50,076 nt of DNA, taken from JBCCMB01 sp039026555. GTDB taxonomy: Bacteria > Pseudomonadota > Alphaproteobacteria > Caulobacterales > Hyphomonadaceae. The stretch lies in NCBI GenBank assembly GCA_039026555.1, contig JBCCMB010000007.1, forward strand, positions 1-50,076. Reading direction: 5' to 3'. Each line of letters starts with the position of its first letter. The stretch's first letter is position 1. A program made the position numbers and the translations under genes. A model generated the notes under the pieces. It worked only from the letters and a program-made list of their open reading frames with translations. It made no database searches and had not been told where the DNA came from. Positions 8,688-17,641 of the stretch are shown one piece after another.

Positions 8688-9206
8688 CTAAGCGGCTGTT
8701 TCTCGCCGCCGCGCCTTCTTCACCTTTTCAACCGCGCGTTGGCGCTTCAACCGAGAGAGATGATCGATAAACAATACGCCTTCGAGATGATCCATCTCGT
8801 GCTGAATGCACACGGCGTAGAGCCCTTCGGCCCATTCAATGATCTCTTCCCCGTCATAGTTCAAATAGCGAAGCTTGACGCGCTCGGGCCGCTCCACCGT
8901 TTCAAAAATGTCCGGCACCGATAAGCAGCCCTCATCATAAGGCAGTGTATCTTCCACCCTCTCCAAGATCTCCGGATTGACGAAATAGCGGGGCGCCGGC
9001 GGCTCGTCCTCGCCGGAAATGTCCATGACGATCACGCGTTTGGGCACGCCAATCTGCACCGCAGCGAGACCAATGCCGGGCGCGTCATACATCGTCTCCA
9101 ACATGTCATCCATCAGCGCGCGTAACGCGTCGTCCACCTTCTCAACAGGCTTAGACACCTGTTTAAGCACAGGATCAGGAACGGTCAGGATCGGTCGAAT
9201 GGCCAT
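8688..9206 (-). CDS. def: Peptide deformylase
   Basis: Def removes the N-formyl group from nascent proteins. It is a metalloenzyme. All three signature motifs are intact: GIGLAAVQ at 44-51, EGCLS at 92-96 with the metal-binding Cys94, and HEMDH at 136-140. Its 172 residues are normal, with a basic C-terminal tail. It heads the def-fmt-truA run on the minus strand, with rmuC ending 31 bp upstream. Confidence 0.97.
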   Translation of the reverse strand: MAIRPILTVPDPVLKQVSKPVEKVDDALRALMDDMLETMYDAPGIGLAAVQIGVPKRVIVMDISGEDEPPAPRYFVNPEILERVEDTLPYDEGCLSVPDIFETVERPERVKLRYLNYDGEEIIEWAEGLYAVCIQHEMDHLEGVLFIDHLSRLKRQRAVEKVKKARRRETAA

Positions 9207-9237
9207 TGCGATTAGCTATGACCGGCCAAGCCGCGCG

Positions 9238-10749
9238 TCAAGACGCCCGCCGGCGCGTCGCTTTACCGGCCGCAGCGGCGAGAAGCGGCGGTTCTTCATC
9301 ACCCTCCATGGTCGCCGCCGCTGGAGGCTTGGGCGGCGACTTCGATAAGGCCTTCGACGCGCCCGGCGCATCCGCCTCCAGCGCCGGGGGCCGCGCGGAG
9401 ATGTCCAAACGCGCCGGATCTTCCAGCGCTTTGTCCGGGGCGGCGATCTGCAAATCTTCAAACTTGCGCGCCGCCGGCAGCACGCGCCTTTCCATCGAGG
9501 CCACCATGTCGTTATAGGCGCCGACCGCTTTTTCCAGATTGGAGCCGGTGCGGCCCATATGTCCGGTCATGGCGACCAATCGGTCGTGCAATTGCCGACC
9601 CAGCTCCGCCGCTTGGCGGGCGTTTTCCGCCGCTTGTTCTTGACGCCAGCCATAGGCCACGGCTTTGGCGAGGGCGACCAATGTGGACGGGGTGACGATA
9701 ATCACGCGATTGCGGGCGGCGAAGTCGAACAAATCGCGATCCTGTTCCAGCGCGGCGGCGTAGAAATTCTCGCCAGGGATAAACATCGCCACGAAATCAA
9801 CGGCGTCCGACAGGTTTCGCCAATAGGATTTTTCCGCCAGACGCTTCACATGCGCCCTTACATTGCGGGCATGGGCCGCCAGATGCGCGGCGCGTTTGTC
9901 GCCGTCAGCGTCTTCGGACGCCTTTAAATAATCATCGATCGAGACTTTGGAATCGATCACCAATTCGCGCCCGCCCGGCATCCGAATGACAACGTCGGGA
10001 CGGATCTTGCCATCGTCCGTGCGCGCTTCGCTCTGCTCTACGAAATCCGCATGATCTGAAAGACCCGCCATTTCCAGAACATTGCGCAGCGTTTCTTCGC
10101 CCCAACGCCCGCCGCCCTTGGGCGCGGAGAGGGCGTTCACCAGCTTGCCCGTCAGCGATTGCGTATGCTGCAGCGTCTCGCCCACGCCCTTGATCTGTTC
10201 GACCATGGCGGCGCGGTCTTCGGCGCGCACTTTTTCAATGGCGTCTATCTTTGCGCGGAACTGGCCAAAGGTTTGCTGCATCGGCTCCAAAAGCGCGCGC
10301 AAATCACCCGACACGCCTTCTTTCTGCTTGGCGAAGGTCTCGCCGGCCATTTGCAAGAATTGCGATTGCGATCTATTCAACGCGCTGTCGGCCAAGCCCT
10401 GAAACTTCGCCGCCACATCCTCATTTAGAGCTTTGAGCGAGGCCCGCTCGGCTTCAAACGCCTTTTCGCGCTCCAATGCACGCGCTTCCGCCACGCTGAG
10501 ATCGCGCTCTGCGCCTTCCACACGCTGACGCATCGTCTCCAAGGCGGTTTTGTCGGCGCGCCAGCGTTCAAGATCAGACGCATGCAAATCCTTGGACGCA
10601 TCCAATTGCGCTTTCAGCACCGCCGTCGCCGCACGCAAACGTTGGTGCGCCCAATAAAACGCGCCCAATCCCGCAAAAACGCCGAGCATCAGGGCGAGAT
10701 GCAGCCAATCCAACGTCAACGCGCCATCACCAGAACCGAGAGAGACCAT
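9238..10749 (-). CDS. rmuC: DNA recombination protein RmuC homologue
   Basis: RmuC-family proteins limit recombination at inverted repeats and contain a restriction-endonuclease-like core; the precise role is poorly defined. The protein has an N-terminal membrane anchor at about residues 13-34, then a long coiled coil to about residue 190. The conserved RmuC domain follows, with GGRWGEETLRNVLEMAGL, RPDVVIRMPGGRELVIDSK and FIPGENFY. The C-terminal 70 residues are Ala/Pro-rich and poorly conserved. Its 503 residues fit the family. It lies just upstream of def on the same strand. Confidence 0.92.
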   Translation of the reverse strand: MVSLGSGDGALTLDWLHLALMLGVFAGLGAFYWAHQRLRAATAVLKAQLDASKDLHASDLERWRADKTALETMRQRVEGAERDLSVAEARALEREKAFEAERASLKALNEDVAAKFQGLADSALNRSQSQFLQMAGETFAKQKEGVSGDLRALLEPMQQTFGQFRAKIDAIEKVRAEDRAAMVEQIKGVGETLQHTQSLTGKLVNALSAPKGGGRWGEETLRNVLEMAGLSDHADFVEQSEARTDDGKIRPDVVIRMPGGRELVIDSKVSIDDYLKASEDADGDKRAAHLAAHARNVRAHVKRLAEKSYWRNLSDAVDFVAMFIPGENFYAAALEQDRDLFDFAARNRVIIVTPSTLVALAKAVAYGWRQEQAAENARQAAELGRQLHDRLVAMTGHMGRTGSNLEKAVGAYNDMVASMERRVLPAARKFEDLQIAAPDKALEDPARLDISARPPALEADAPGASKALSKSPPKPPAAATMEGDEEPPLLAAAAGKATRRRAS

Positions 10750-10936
10750 AATGAGAACATTACATGATTACCAAAAAGCGGGCAAGCGTTTATGGCGCTT
10801 TGCCTGAACCCGGTTTAGGCTTTTCGCTCATAGGAGTCGCCGCGCTTTCGAGCTTAGCTGATTCGCCTTTGACCGCGACCTGCCGGAGATTACATGTGTG
10901 TCTACACCAGGGACGCCGACGCGAGAGGATACGCCC

Positions 10937-12091
10937 ATGCACCGCTTCCGTACTCATTTGAAACTCGGTCTTGCGGCCTGTTTTACACTTGTTGGGTGCA
11001 GCGCTAGCGATACGAGCGCGGACGCCGCCGCGCCAAGCGCTTTGTCCTCGCAATTGTCACTCACGCCTGTGGCGGAGGGCTTGGACTATCCCTGGGGGCT
11101 CGCTTTCTTGCCGGGCGACGTGATCCTGGCGACAGAGCGTGCGGGCGCCATTCGGGTGATTGAGAGCGGCGCGCTAAGGGAGGCGCCCGTCGCCGGTACG
11201 CCTGAGGCTTATGTGGTTGGCCAAGGTGGCTATTTGGACATCGCCGCAGACCCTGATTTTGCGAGTAATCGGACCATTTATTTGTCCTATTCCAAAGGCG
11301 ACGACGACGAGAATTTCACGGCGGTGATCAAAGGCGTGTTGAGCGAGGATTTGTCCGAGCTGACCAATATCGAAACGCTGTTTGAGACCGATTACAAAAA
11401 GAGCCGCGGCCTGCATTTCGGCTCGCGCTTCGCCTTTATGGACGATGGCACCCTACTCTTCGGCCTCGGCGACGGCTTTCGCTATATGGATGAGGCGCAG
11501 AGCCTGGAAAACCATCTCGGCACGGTTATTCGGATCAACACGGATGGCGGCGCACCGGCGGACAATCCCTTTATGGAAACCCCAGGCGCTCAGCCGGAAA
11601 TTTTCACCTATGGCCATCGCAACGTCCAAGGTCTGGTCGTCGATCCCAATTCCGGCGTCATCTATGCGCATGAGCATGGCCCGAAGGGCGGCGATGAAAT
11701 CAATATTCTGAAACCCGGCGCCAATTATGGCTGGCCCGTCATCACTTACGGCGTCAATTACAACGGCACCATCATCACCAATGAGACGCGCCGCGAGGGC
11801 ATGGAACAGCCCATTGTCAAATGGGTGCCTTCGATCGCCCCGTCCGACATGGTGATGTATCAAGGCGATGAATACGCGGAATGGAGCGGCGACCTGCTTG
11901 TGAGCGCGCTCGCCGGTCAGCAAATCCGCCGGATCGATCTGGAAGATGGCGCTGTGGTGTCTGAAGAGATTGTTTTGAAAGATGACGGCCTTCGCTTCCG
12001 CGACATCTCCGTTTCGCCCGATGGCGGTATTTACGTCACAACGGATGATGAAGGCGGCGGCGTTTACAGATTGTCTCGCGCGGCCAGCTAA
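10937..12091 (+). CDS. PQQ-dependent aldose sugar dehydrogenase-like lipoprotein
   Basis: This is a six-bladed propeller protein of the soluble glucose/sorbosone dehydrogenase family, whose members oxidise sugars with PQQ as cofactor. A lipoprotein signal peptide ends in the lipobox LVGC, so the product is probably anchored to a membrane and faces the periplasm. Family segments seen are DYPWGLAFLPG, GGYLDIAADPDF, YGHRNVQGLVVDP and HEHGPKGGDEIN. The start at 10937 is preferred to an in-frame GTG at 10898, because GAGAGGA at 10923-10929 precedes it and the signal peptide begins there. The length is 384 residues. Its stop overlaps the convergent recR stop by 4 bp. Substrate and whether PQQ is made here are unknown. 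Confidence 0.85.
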   Translation: MHRFRTHLKLGLAACFTLVGCSASDTSADAAAPSALSSQLSLTPVAEGLDYPWGLAFLPGDVILATERAGAIRVIESGALREAPVAGTPEAYVVGQGGYLDIAADPDFASNRTIYLSYSKGDDDENFTAVIKGVLSEDLSELTNIETLFETDYKKSRGLHFGSRFAFMDDGTLLFGLGDGFRYMDEAQSLENHLGTVIRINTDGGAPADNPFMETPGAQPEIFTYGHRNVQGLVVDPNSGVIYAHEHGPKGGDEINILKPGANYGWPVITYGVNYNGTIITNETRREGMEQPIVKWVPSIAPSDMVMYQGDEYAEWSGDLLVSALAGQQIRRIDLEDGAVVSEEIVLKDDGLRFRDISVSPDGGIYVTTDDEGGGVYRLSRAAS

Positions 12092-12693
12092 ACGCCGCGT
12101 CGCGAAGAAAGGGCCGCAGCAATTGTGCCGTCGTCCAGCTGGCCCAGCTCTCCGCCGACCGGCACGCCATGGGCCAAGCGCGTGACGCTAACACCGGTCT
12201 CGGCCAAACGATCGGCGAGGTAATGCGCCGTGGTTTGACCATCCACGGTGGCGTTCATCGCAAGCACGATTTCGCCCTCGTCCATCTCCTGCGCGCGCGC
12301 AATCAAGCGATCGACGTTAAGGTCGTCCGGGCCTACCCCGTCTAACGCCGACAGCACGCCGCCCAGCACGTGATACCGCCCGCGAAACGCGCCAGACCGC
12401 TCCATCGCCCACAAATCGCTGACATCCTCCACCACGCAGATGAGACGCGCGTCCCGACCGGGCGCGCGGCACACGGCGCACGGATCGCTGGTGTCGTAAT
12501 TGCCGCAAATCTGACAGGCCGTAATCTTGTCCGCCGCGTCCGCCAACGCGCGGCTGAGCGGGATTAGCAATTGGTCCGGCTTTTTTAGGAGATGCAGCGC
12601 CGCGCGTCGCGCAGAACGCGGCCCCAAGCCGGGCAGTTTGGAAATAAGGTCGATCAACCGAATGATCTCGGGACCGATAGACGGGGTCGCCAT
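12088..12693 (-). CDS. recR: Recombination protein RecR
   Basis: RecR works with RecO and RecF to load RecA at gaps. The 201-residue protein has an N-terminal helix-hairpin-helix region with LPGLGPRSARRAALHLL. A four-cysteine zinc site uses Cys60, Cys63, Cys72 and Cys75, and a Toprim domain covers about residues 83-178. The order dnaX-ybaB-recR is conserved across many bacteria. It starts 3 bp after the ybaB stop, which indicates co-transcription. Confidence 0.97.
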   Translation of the reverse strand: MATPSIGPEIIRLIDLISKLPGLGPRSARRAALHLLKKPDQLLIPLSRALADAADKITACQICGNYDTSDPCAVCRAPGRDARLICVVEDVSDLWAMERSGAFRGRYHVLGGVLSALDGVGPDDLNVDRLIARAQEMDEGEIVLAMNATVDGQTTAHYLADRLAETGVSVTRLAHGVPVGGELGQLDDGTIAAALSSRRGV

Positions 12694-12696
12694 GGC

Positions 12697-13020
12697 TTAG
12701 AACGGCATTTTAAAGCCCGGCAGCACGCCAAGGCCCGCCGTCGCCGATTTCATTGCTTCAGCATGCGCCTCTTCAAGCTTTCGCCGGGCGTCGTCATGCG
12801 CCGCCTTGATCAAATCCTCAACGATTTCTTGTTCACCCGGCGCCATCAAGCTGGGGTCGATCGCAACGCCGGATAAATCGCCCTTACCCTTCAGCACGAC
12901 TTTCACCAAGCCGCCGCCCGCAGTGCCGGACGCCTCAACCGCCTCCAGCGCCTCTTGCGCCTCCGACAGTTTCGACTGCATTTCCTGGGCTTGGCGCATG
13001 ATGTCGGACAAATCCTTCAT
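12697..13020 (-). CDS. ybaB: YbaB/EbfC family nucleoid-associated protein
   Basis: This is a small 107-residue DNA-binding protein that in other bacteria forms dimers shaped like tweezers and coats the nucleoid. It opens with LSDIMRQAQEMQSKL and has the conserved GGGLVKVVLKGKGDL strand region. A charged helix follows with LIKAAHDDARRKLEEAHAEA, and the tail GLGVLPGFKMPF is typical. It lies between dnaX (14 bp gap) and recR (3 bp gap). Confidence 0.95.
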   Translation of the reverse strand: MKDLSDIMRQAQEMQSKLSEAQEALEAVEASGTAGGGLVKVVLKGKGDLSGVAIDPSLMAPGEQEIVEDLIKAAHDDARRKLEEAHAEAMKSATAGLGVLPGFKMPF

Positions 13021-13034
13021 CGGGCCGATCTCCT

Positions 13035-14846
13035 TTAAGCTTCGGGGCGGCGTGAGAAATCCACGCGCACCACATTTTGATCGTCGCCGGCGTCGTCAAG
13101 GCCTGCGTCTACTTTCACCACTTCCGCGCCGGGAAAGGCCGATAAGGCCTCAGCTACGCGCGGATGGGCGGCCGCATCCGCCAGCGTCGCCGCATGGGCG
13201 GCCGCCCGCTGCTGAGCGATGGTCGGTCCGCCGCCTTTGGCCTGGTCCACCTCCCAGACGACGCCGGTGTTCTCTTCCAACCAATCCTTCAGCTTGCGCG
13301 GAAGATCGACTGCAGCGCCTTCGGCCGGCGTAAAGCACACCCGGCCATAAGCGATCTCGACCGGGTGAATATAGGTTTCAACCTCGTAGAGCAGGTCAAT
13401 TTCTTTATCCGCGCGCAGCGCAGCGCAGATCTCCTCAAGCGTATGATACTCCGGGCCGGGCGCCGCGTCAGCCTTAACGGGCATGGGTTGAGCGATGGCA
13501 GTCGCCTGCCCTCCAGTCCCAGCTGCACGCGGCGGTAGGGCCGCCGTCGGCGCGTCGCGCTCCGCGATGCCAGGCAACGTTTGGGCGGACGCAGCAGGTG
13601 CCGAGGTCGCGCCCCCACCTTCGGACAAGCGCCTCGCGGCGTCCTCAGGCGACGGCAAGCTCGCCGCCGCCGCCAGACGCAGAATGGTCATTTCCGCCGC
13701 CACGCCAGGATCCGGCGCGCGGGCAGCGTCTTCAAAGCCTTGCAGCAGCAGTTTCCAATATCGCGCCGCTTGTGCAGGCGTCGTCGCCGCCGCCAATTTT
13801 GACGTTCGCGCCGCCCAATCTGCGGGGCCGGCAAACGTATAGTCCGCTCCAAGCGCTTGTGCGCGAGCCATTTCCGCCGTCGCGTCGAGCAGATCCTTCA
13901 ACAGGGTTTGCGCTTCCGCGCCTTCATTGAGCTGAGCTGTCGTTTCGGCCAGCGCGCCTTTGTGATCGCCGCTCAGCGCTTTTTCCAGAAGGTCCAAAAC
14001 GCGCGCACGATCGGCCAGGCCCAACATGTCGCGAATCTGATCCTCGCCGACCTCGCCGCCGGCCTGAACAATGGCTTGATCTAGAATAGAGAGCGCGTCA
14101 CGCGCTGATCCTTCCGCCGCACGCGCAATCAGCGCCAATCCATCCGGCGACACGGATGCGCCTTCCACCTCACACACTTTTTGGAGATGGGCGGTCAGCG
14201 CTTCGACGGTCAATCGGTTGAGATTAAACCTTTGGCACCGCGACAAAACCGTGACCGGAACTTTGCGGATCTCCGTCGTCGCGAAGATGAATTTGACGTG
14301 GCTGGGGGGCTCTTCCAGCGTCTTCAGCAGCGCGTTAAACGCCGCTGTTGAGAGCATGTGCACCTCGTCGATGATGTAGACTTTGTAGCGCGCCGAGACC
14401 GGCGAATAGCGCACCCCGTCCAGCAATTCACGCATATCCGCAACGCCCGTCCGCGAGGCCGCGTCCAGTTCCAACACGTCCGGATGCCGGCTTTCCATAA
14501 TCGACGCGCAATGCGTTCCAGGCGTCGATAGATCGATAGACGGCGCGTCCTGATCGGCGGATTGGTAATTCAAAGCGCGCGCCAGCAGTCTCGCCGTCGT
14601 CGTTTTGCCGACGCCCCGAACGCCGGTCAGCATGAAGGCGTGGGCGATCCGCCCGGTCTTAAACGCGTTGGCGAGCGTGCGGACCATCGCTTCTTGGCCC
14701 ACCATATCGTCGAAATTCGTCGGCCGGTATTTGCGCGCAAGGACCTGATAAGCGTCATCCGCCCCGCTTATGCGCGCGTCGCCGAACAACGCGCCTGTCG
14801 CGTCATCGATCTCGGTTGGCGACTCATCTGGCGGAGTTTGATCCAT
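13035..14846 (-). CDS. dnaX: DNA polymerase III subunit tau (DnaX)
   Basis: DnaX is the clamp-loader ATPase and links the polymerases at the fork. The AAA+ core has Walker A GVRGVGKT at 75-82, Walker B IIDEVHML near 158-165, and the SRC arginine finger in VLSRCQRF. The long C-terminal tau region is Ala-rich with a conserved end. The frame is open up to 14939, but the ATG at 14846 is preferred: the upstream extension would run into the SRP RNA region and has no family character. The usual zinc module normally has four cysteines; only one (Cys113) remains here. The length is 603 residues. No slippery A-rich frameshift site for a gamma form is visible. Confidence 0.95.
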   Translation of the reverse strand: MDQTPPDESPTEIDDATGALFGDARISGADDAYQVLARKYRPTNFDDMVGQEAMVRTLANAFKTGRIAHAFMLTGVRGVGKTTTARLLARALNYQSADQDAPSIDLSTPGTHCASIMESRHPDVLELDAASRTGVADMRELLDGVRYSPVSARYKVYIIDEVHMLSTAAFNALLKTLEEPPSHVKFIFATTEIRKVPVTVLSRCQRFNLNRLTVEALTAHLQKVCEVEGASVSPDGLALIARAAEGSARDALSILDQAIVQAGGEVGEDQIRDMLGLADRARVLDLLEKALSGDHKGALAETTAQLNEGAEAQTLLKDLLDATAEMARAQALGADYTFAGPADWAARTSKLAAATTPAQAARYWKLLLQGFEDAARAPDPGVAAEMTILRLAAAASLPSPEDAARRLSEGGGATSAPAASAQTLPGIAERDAPTAALPPRAAGTGGQATAIAQPMPVKADAAPGPEYHTLEEICAALRADKEIDLLYEVETYIHPVEIAYGRVCFTPAEGAAVDLPRKLKDWLEENTGVVWEVDQAKGGGPTIAQQRAAAHAATLADAAAHPRVAEALSAFPGAEVVKVDAGLDDAGDDQNVVRVDFSRRPEA

Positions 14847-14938
14847 AAGCGCACTTTGGGGGCGAGAGACGAGACGAGCAAGAGCGGCTTTACCGCCCAA
14901 AACGCCAAGACGGCGCGCGTCCACAAAAAACCAGAGCA

Positions 14939-15039
14939 ATAGGGCGGAGGCGGACGGCGACCCGAGCCAATCTCGTTACGGCTGCTTCCTTCCGGACCTG
15001 ACCGGGTTGGCGAGCGGATCGTCCGCCGCCGCCTCCTAT
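14939..15039 (-). ncRNA. ffs: Signal recognition particle 4.5S RNA (small bacterial type)
   Basis: The minus strand carries the universal SRP RNA apical hairpin: GGTCAGGTCCGGAAGGAAGC (the Ffh-binding internal loops and GGAA tetraloop) followed by AGCCG. The ends pair to close the rod: ATAGG-AGGCGGCGGCGGAC at the 5' side with GTCCGCCTCCGCCCTAT at the 3' side. This gives about 101 nt. Ends are set from this pairing and could be off by a few bases. The RNA binds Ffh to form the SRP that targets membrane proteins to FtsY/SecYEG. It lies just upstream of dnaX, a usual place in bacteria. Confidence 0.95.
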
Positions 15040-15043
15040 CGCC

Positions 15044-15072
15044 TATATCGCTCCGCCGGCGGTCCAATGCAA
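15044..15072 (-). promoter_or_regulatory. Sigma-70-type promoter of ffs
   Basis: On the minus strand TTGCAT (15067-15072) and GATATA (15044-15049) are separated by exactly 17 bp. The predicted RNA 5' end at 15039 is 5 bp beyond the -10 hexamer. The position relative to the folded SRP RNA supports both calls. Confidence 0.7.
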
Positions 15073-15147
15073 GGCGCGGAAGAGTTTTGTGGATGCGTTT
15101 GGCAAAGACCGATAAGGTTAAGCAAGGTACGGGAGGAGTGGACGCAA

Positions 15148-16143
15148 ATGGGGCACGATATCTTCCTCAGTTATCGTCGCGCCGACCAGGCTTTGGCGCG
15201 CGCGCTCGTGGCAGAGCTGGAATCGCGCGGCGTCGGCATCTGGTGGGATGCGAAGATCGAAGCCGGGGTCGATTGGCGCGACGCCATCGTGGAAAACCTT
15301 GTTGAATCCGACATGTTGGTCATCCTGTTTTCGGATGAGTGCAACAGCTCGAAACAGCTCAAAAAAGAGCTGGCCATGGCTGACGATTTGGACAAGGACG
15401 TAATCCCAATCCTCATCGAGGACACCAAACCCAAAGGCCATTTCTTATACGAATTGGCGGCGCGCAATTGGTTGCAGGCCTTCCCGCACCCGGAAGCGAA
15501 AATCAGTGAGCTATCCGACCACCTCACAAAACTCGCAGAAAAGTCGCCGGGCGGGCTGGAAGGCGTAAAGCCGATCACCGCGCGCCACACTGACGAGGCC
15601 CAGGCACCGACAGTCGAAGACACTGTTGAAGCCCCGCCCAAAAGGAAATCCAAGCCCAAAAAGGTCAAACCTCCCAAGGCCAAGAAATCCCCGAAAGATT
15701 TCAACGATTTTCTGCCCTTCAAATGGATTGATCTCTTACCGCTGGGGCTTTCGTTAGCGGTGTTTGTCGGCTTCGCCCATAGCGAAATCGACGCTGGCGG
15801 CGGAGATGCTTCAAATATTCTCGCATTGATCATTATCGGCGTCGCGATCGTCGCCCTTTACGGCGCGCTGATCTTCCCCTTCCGCTATTACTTCCGCCGA
15901 AGACGCCTTAGCCGCGCGGCGTTGATGTATTTTCTCAGCAGCATCTCGCTCTACGTCGTGTTTTTGGGGTTGTTCGCCGGAGGAAAAACGATCGGATTGT
16001 TCCCCTATGACGATATCAGCGAGTTTGCGGTAGGCGGCGGCGTCGCCTGGCTGATCTTCGGCGGCTTTGCGATGGTGCTCTATGCGATCTTGACGGCGCA
16101 ACGCGCGATCCGCAGCTTCAATTCCAACGTGCAGAAGATTTAG
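15148..16143 (+). CDS. TIR-domain protein with four C-terminal membrane helices
   Basis: Residues 1-115 form a TIR domain: DIFLSYRRADQ (box 1), WWDAKIEAG, then SDMLVILFSDECNSS and KKELAMADD. Glu74 lies where NAD-cleaving TIR domains carry their catalytic glutamate. Residues 115-190 are a Lys/Pro-rich linker. Four hydrophobic helices follow at about 193-211, 223-247, 257-278 and 294-316, with an RRRR loop after the second. The ATG at 15148 follows GGGAGGAG, and the family motif begins at residue 4; upstream codons in frame are not used because they lie over the ffs promoter. In known systems bacterial TIR domains hydrolyse or rearrange NAD+, often in phage defence. Here enzymatic activity is inferred. 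nudC starts 6 bp after its stop. Confidence 0.85.
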   Translation: MGHDIFLSYRRADQALARALVAELESRGVGIWWDAKIEAGVDWRDAIVENLVESDMLVILFSDECNSSKQLKKELAMADDLDKDVIPILIEDTKPKGHFLYELAARNWLQAFPHPEAKISELSDHLTKLAEKSPGGLEGVKPITARHTDEAQAPTVEDTVEAPPKRKSKPKKVKPPKAKKSPKDFNDFLPFKWIDLLPLGLSLAVFVGFAHSEIDAGGGDASNILALIIIGVAIVALYGALIFPFRYYFRRRRLSRAALMYFLSSISLYVVFLGLFAGGKTIGLFPYDDISEFAVGGGVAWLIFGGFAMVLYAILTAQRAIRSFNSNVQKI

Positions 16144-16149
16144 GCTGTT

Positions 16150-17070
16150 TTGACTTCAATCCCCCTAGGCGGCGCGAGCTTTGACCGCGCCGCCCATCAC
16201 CGACTTGACGAAGATTGGCTCGACCGCGCGTTTCAAAATGAGGACGCGCGCGTGCTGCTCATGAAAGACGGAATGCCGCTCGTTGTCGGCGGTCAAAGCG
16301 GGCATGGGCCGCGCCCCATGGTATGGCTGGGTCCACAAGCCGCGATGCTGTCGGACAAGGCGAAACGGCTCTTTCTAGGGCTCGACGACCGCGATGCGCC
16401 GGTCTTCGCGTTGGACCTGCCTAAGCGCTTTAACTTGGACGCCTCGCCCATCGCGGGGCTGGGCGTTTTTGAAGAGATGCGGGCGGCTTTGGGTGGATTG
16501 GACGCATTTGACGCCAACGCTGCGGCCACTGCGCGATCAATCTTCGAATGGCATCACCGGAACGGTTATTGCGCCAATTGCGGCGCCAAGACGGATATCG
16601 TCGAAGCCGGCTGGAAGCGCGAATGCGACAATTGCGGCGCTGAACACTTCCCGCGCACAGATCCTGTCGCCATAATGCTCGCGGTCAAAGACGATCAATG
16701 TCTTCTGGGCCGGCAGGCGGGGTGGCCGGACGGTTTCTTCTCCTGCCTCGCGGGCTTTATCGAGCCCGGTGAAACCTTTGAAGACGGCGCCGCGCGCGAA
16801 TTGAAGGAAGAAGCCGGCGTCGTGGCGATCGGCGAGGCGGAATATCTGTTCAGCCAGCCCTGGCCTTTCCCCTCCTCCCTCATGATCGGCATGATTTTGG
16901 AGGTTGAGAGCTTTGATCTGGTGATCGACGAGAGCGAGATTGAAACCGCGCGCTGGTTCACACGCGAAGAGGCGCGGTCGATCATGGCGGGAACGCATGA
17001 CGAAGTGTTCGCCCCGCCGCCCATGGCCATCGCGCATCACATTTTGAAAGCCTGGGCGGAGCGGGACTAA
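16150..17070 (+). CDS. nudC: NAD(H) pyrophosphatase NudC
   Basis: NudC splits NADH to NMNH and AMP and can remove NAD caps from RNA. The domain order is complete. There is an N-terminal NUDIX-like region and a zinc ribbon with Cys141, Cys144, Cys159 and Cys162. A full Nudix box spans 202-224 (GFIEPGETFEDGA then RELKEEAGV), and the NADH-specific signature SQPWPFPSS lies at 235-243. The start is a TTG at 16150 with AGG a few bases upstream; no ATG lies close. The 6-bp gap after the TIR gene implies one transcript. Length 306 residues. Confidence 0.95.
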   Translation: MTSIPLGGASFDRAAHHRLDEDWLDRAFQNEDARVLLMKDGMPLVVGGQSGHGPRPMVWLGPQAAMLSDKAKRLFLGLDDRDAPVFALDLPKRFNLDASPIAGLGVFEEMRAALGGLDAFDANAAATARSIFEWHHRNGYCANCGAKTDIVEAGWKRECDNCGAEHFPRTDPVAIMLAVKDDQCLLGRQAGWPDGFFSCLAGFIEPGETFEDGAARELKEEAGVVAIGEAEYLFSQPWPFPSSLMIGMILEVESFDLVIDESEIETARWFTREEARSIMAGTHDEVFAPPPMAIAHHILKAWAERD

Positions 17071-17085
17071 GTCGTCGTCAGCCGA

Positions 17086-17538
17086 TTAGTTCAACACGGT
17101 CGGCCAATTGGCGTCGCCGCGCTGGATAAAGCCTGGGATGTCGGCGTCCCATTTTGATTGGATCGATTTGTTGAAGTTCAAATAGAGCTTGTCGTCCACA
17201 ATGCGCCAATGATCCGGGTCGCCTTTTGCGGTTTTGCCTTCGGCGACGGCCCAGGCGCAATAGCCGCCATATTGCGGCGCATAGGCGACAGGGTCGGCCA
17301 AGAACGCATCTAAATTCTCCTGGCTCGCAAAGCGGAACTCCGCCCCCAAATACTCGGTCGTGAAATCCTTTGAGCCCTTTGTCGGCGCGCCCGATGTAAA
17401 ATAGGCTACGGGGTCATAGCCGCCGACGGCGACATTGCTGAACCGTCCAGTATAAATCTCCGCTTTTTGCGCATACGCGGCAGGCGCGAAGGCGATCGGC
17501 GCGGCGACGAGCGCCAAAGCTGCAAGTAAAGTGCGCAT
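17086..17538 (-). CDS. Exported YHS-domain protein
   Basis: This is a 150-residue secreted protein. A signal peptide ends AYA before QKA at about residue 23. The YHS domain (about 38-85) shows GYDPVAYFTSG, followed by Tyr/Phe-rich segments and YGGYCAWAVAEG. YHS domains are small metal-binding modules; this single-domain periplasmic type is widespread but has no settled function. It converges on nudC, 15 bp apart. Confidence 0.85.
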   Translation of the reverse strand: MRTLLAALALVAAPIAFAPAAYAQKAEIYTGRFSNVAVGGYDPVAYFTSGAPTKGSKDFTTEYLGAEFRFASQENLDAFLADPVAYAPQYGGYCAWAVAEGKTAKGDPDHWRIVDDKLYLNFNKSIQSKWDADIPGFIQRGDANWPTVLN

Positions 17539-17641
17539 GGGTGTCTCCCTAAATCGACATTACGGAGATCATATGGCGCAGCTTATCGATCACGCGCGAC
17601 CCACATTCACGCGAGCGCGCGTCACGCCTGCGTGAGCGAAT

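Noticed and set aside
13035..14846. Programmed frameshift site for a short gamma form of DnaX.
   Set aside because: No A-rich slippery heptamer was seen in the coding strand.
14846..14939. N-terminal extension of DnaX up to the frame limit.
   Set aside because: It reaches the SRP RNA 3' end and has no family similarity; the internal ATG at 14846 gives a normal protein.
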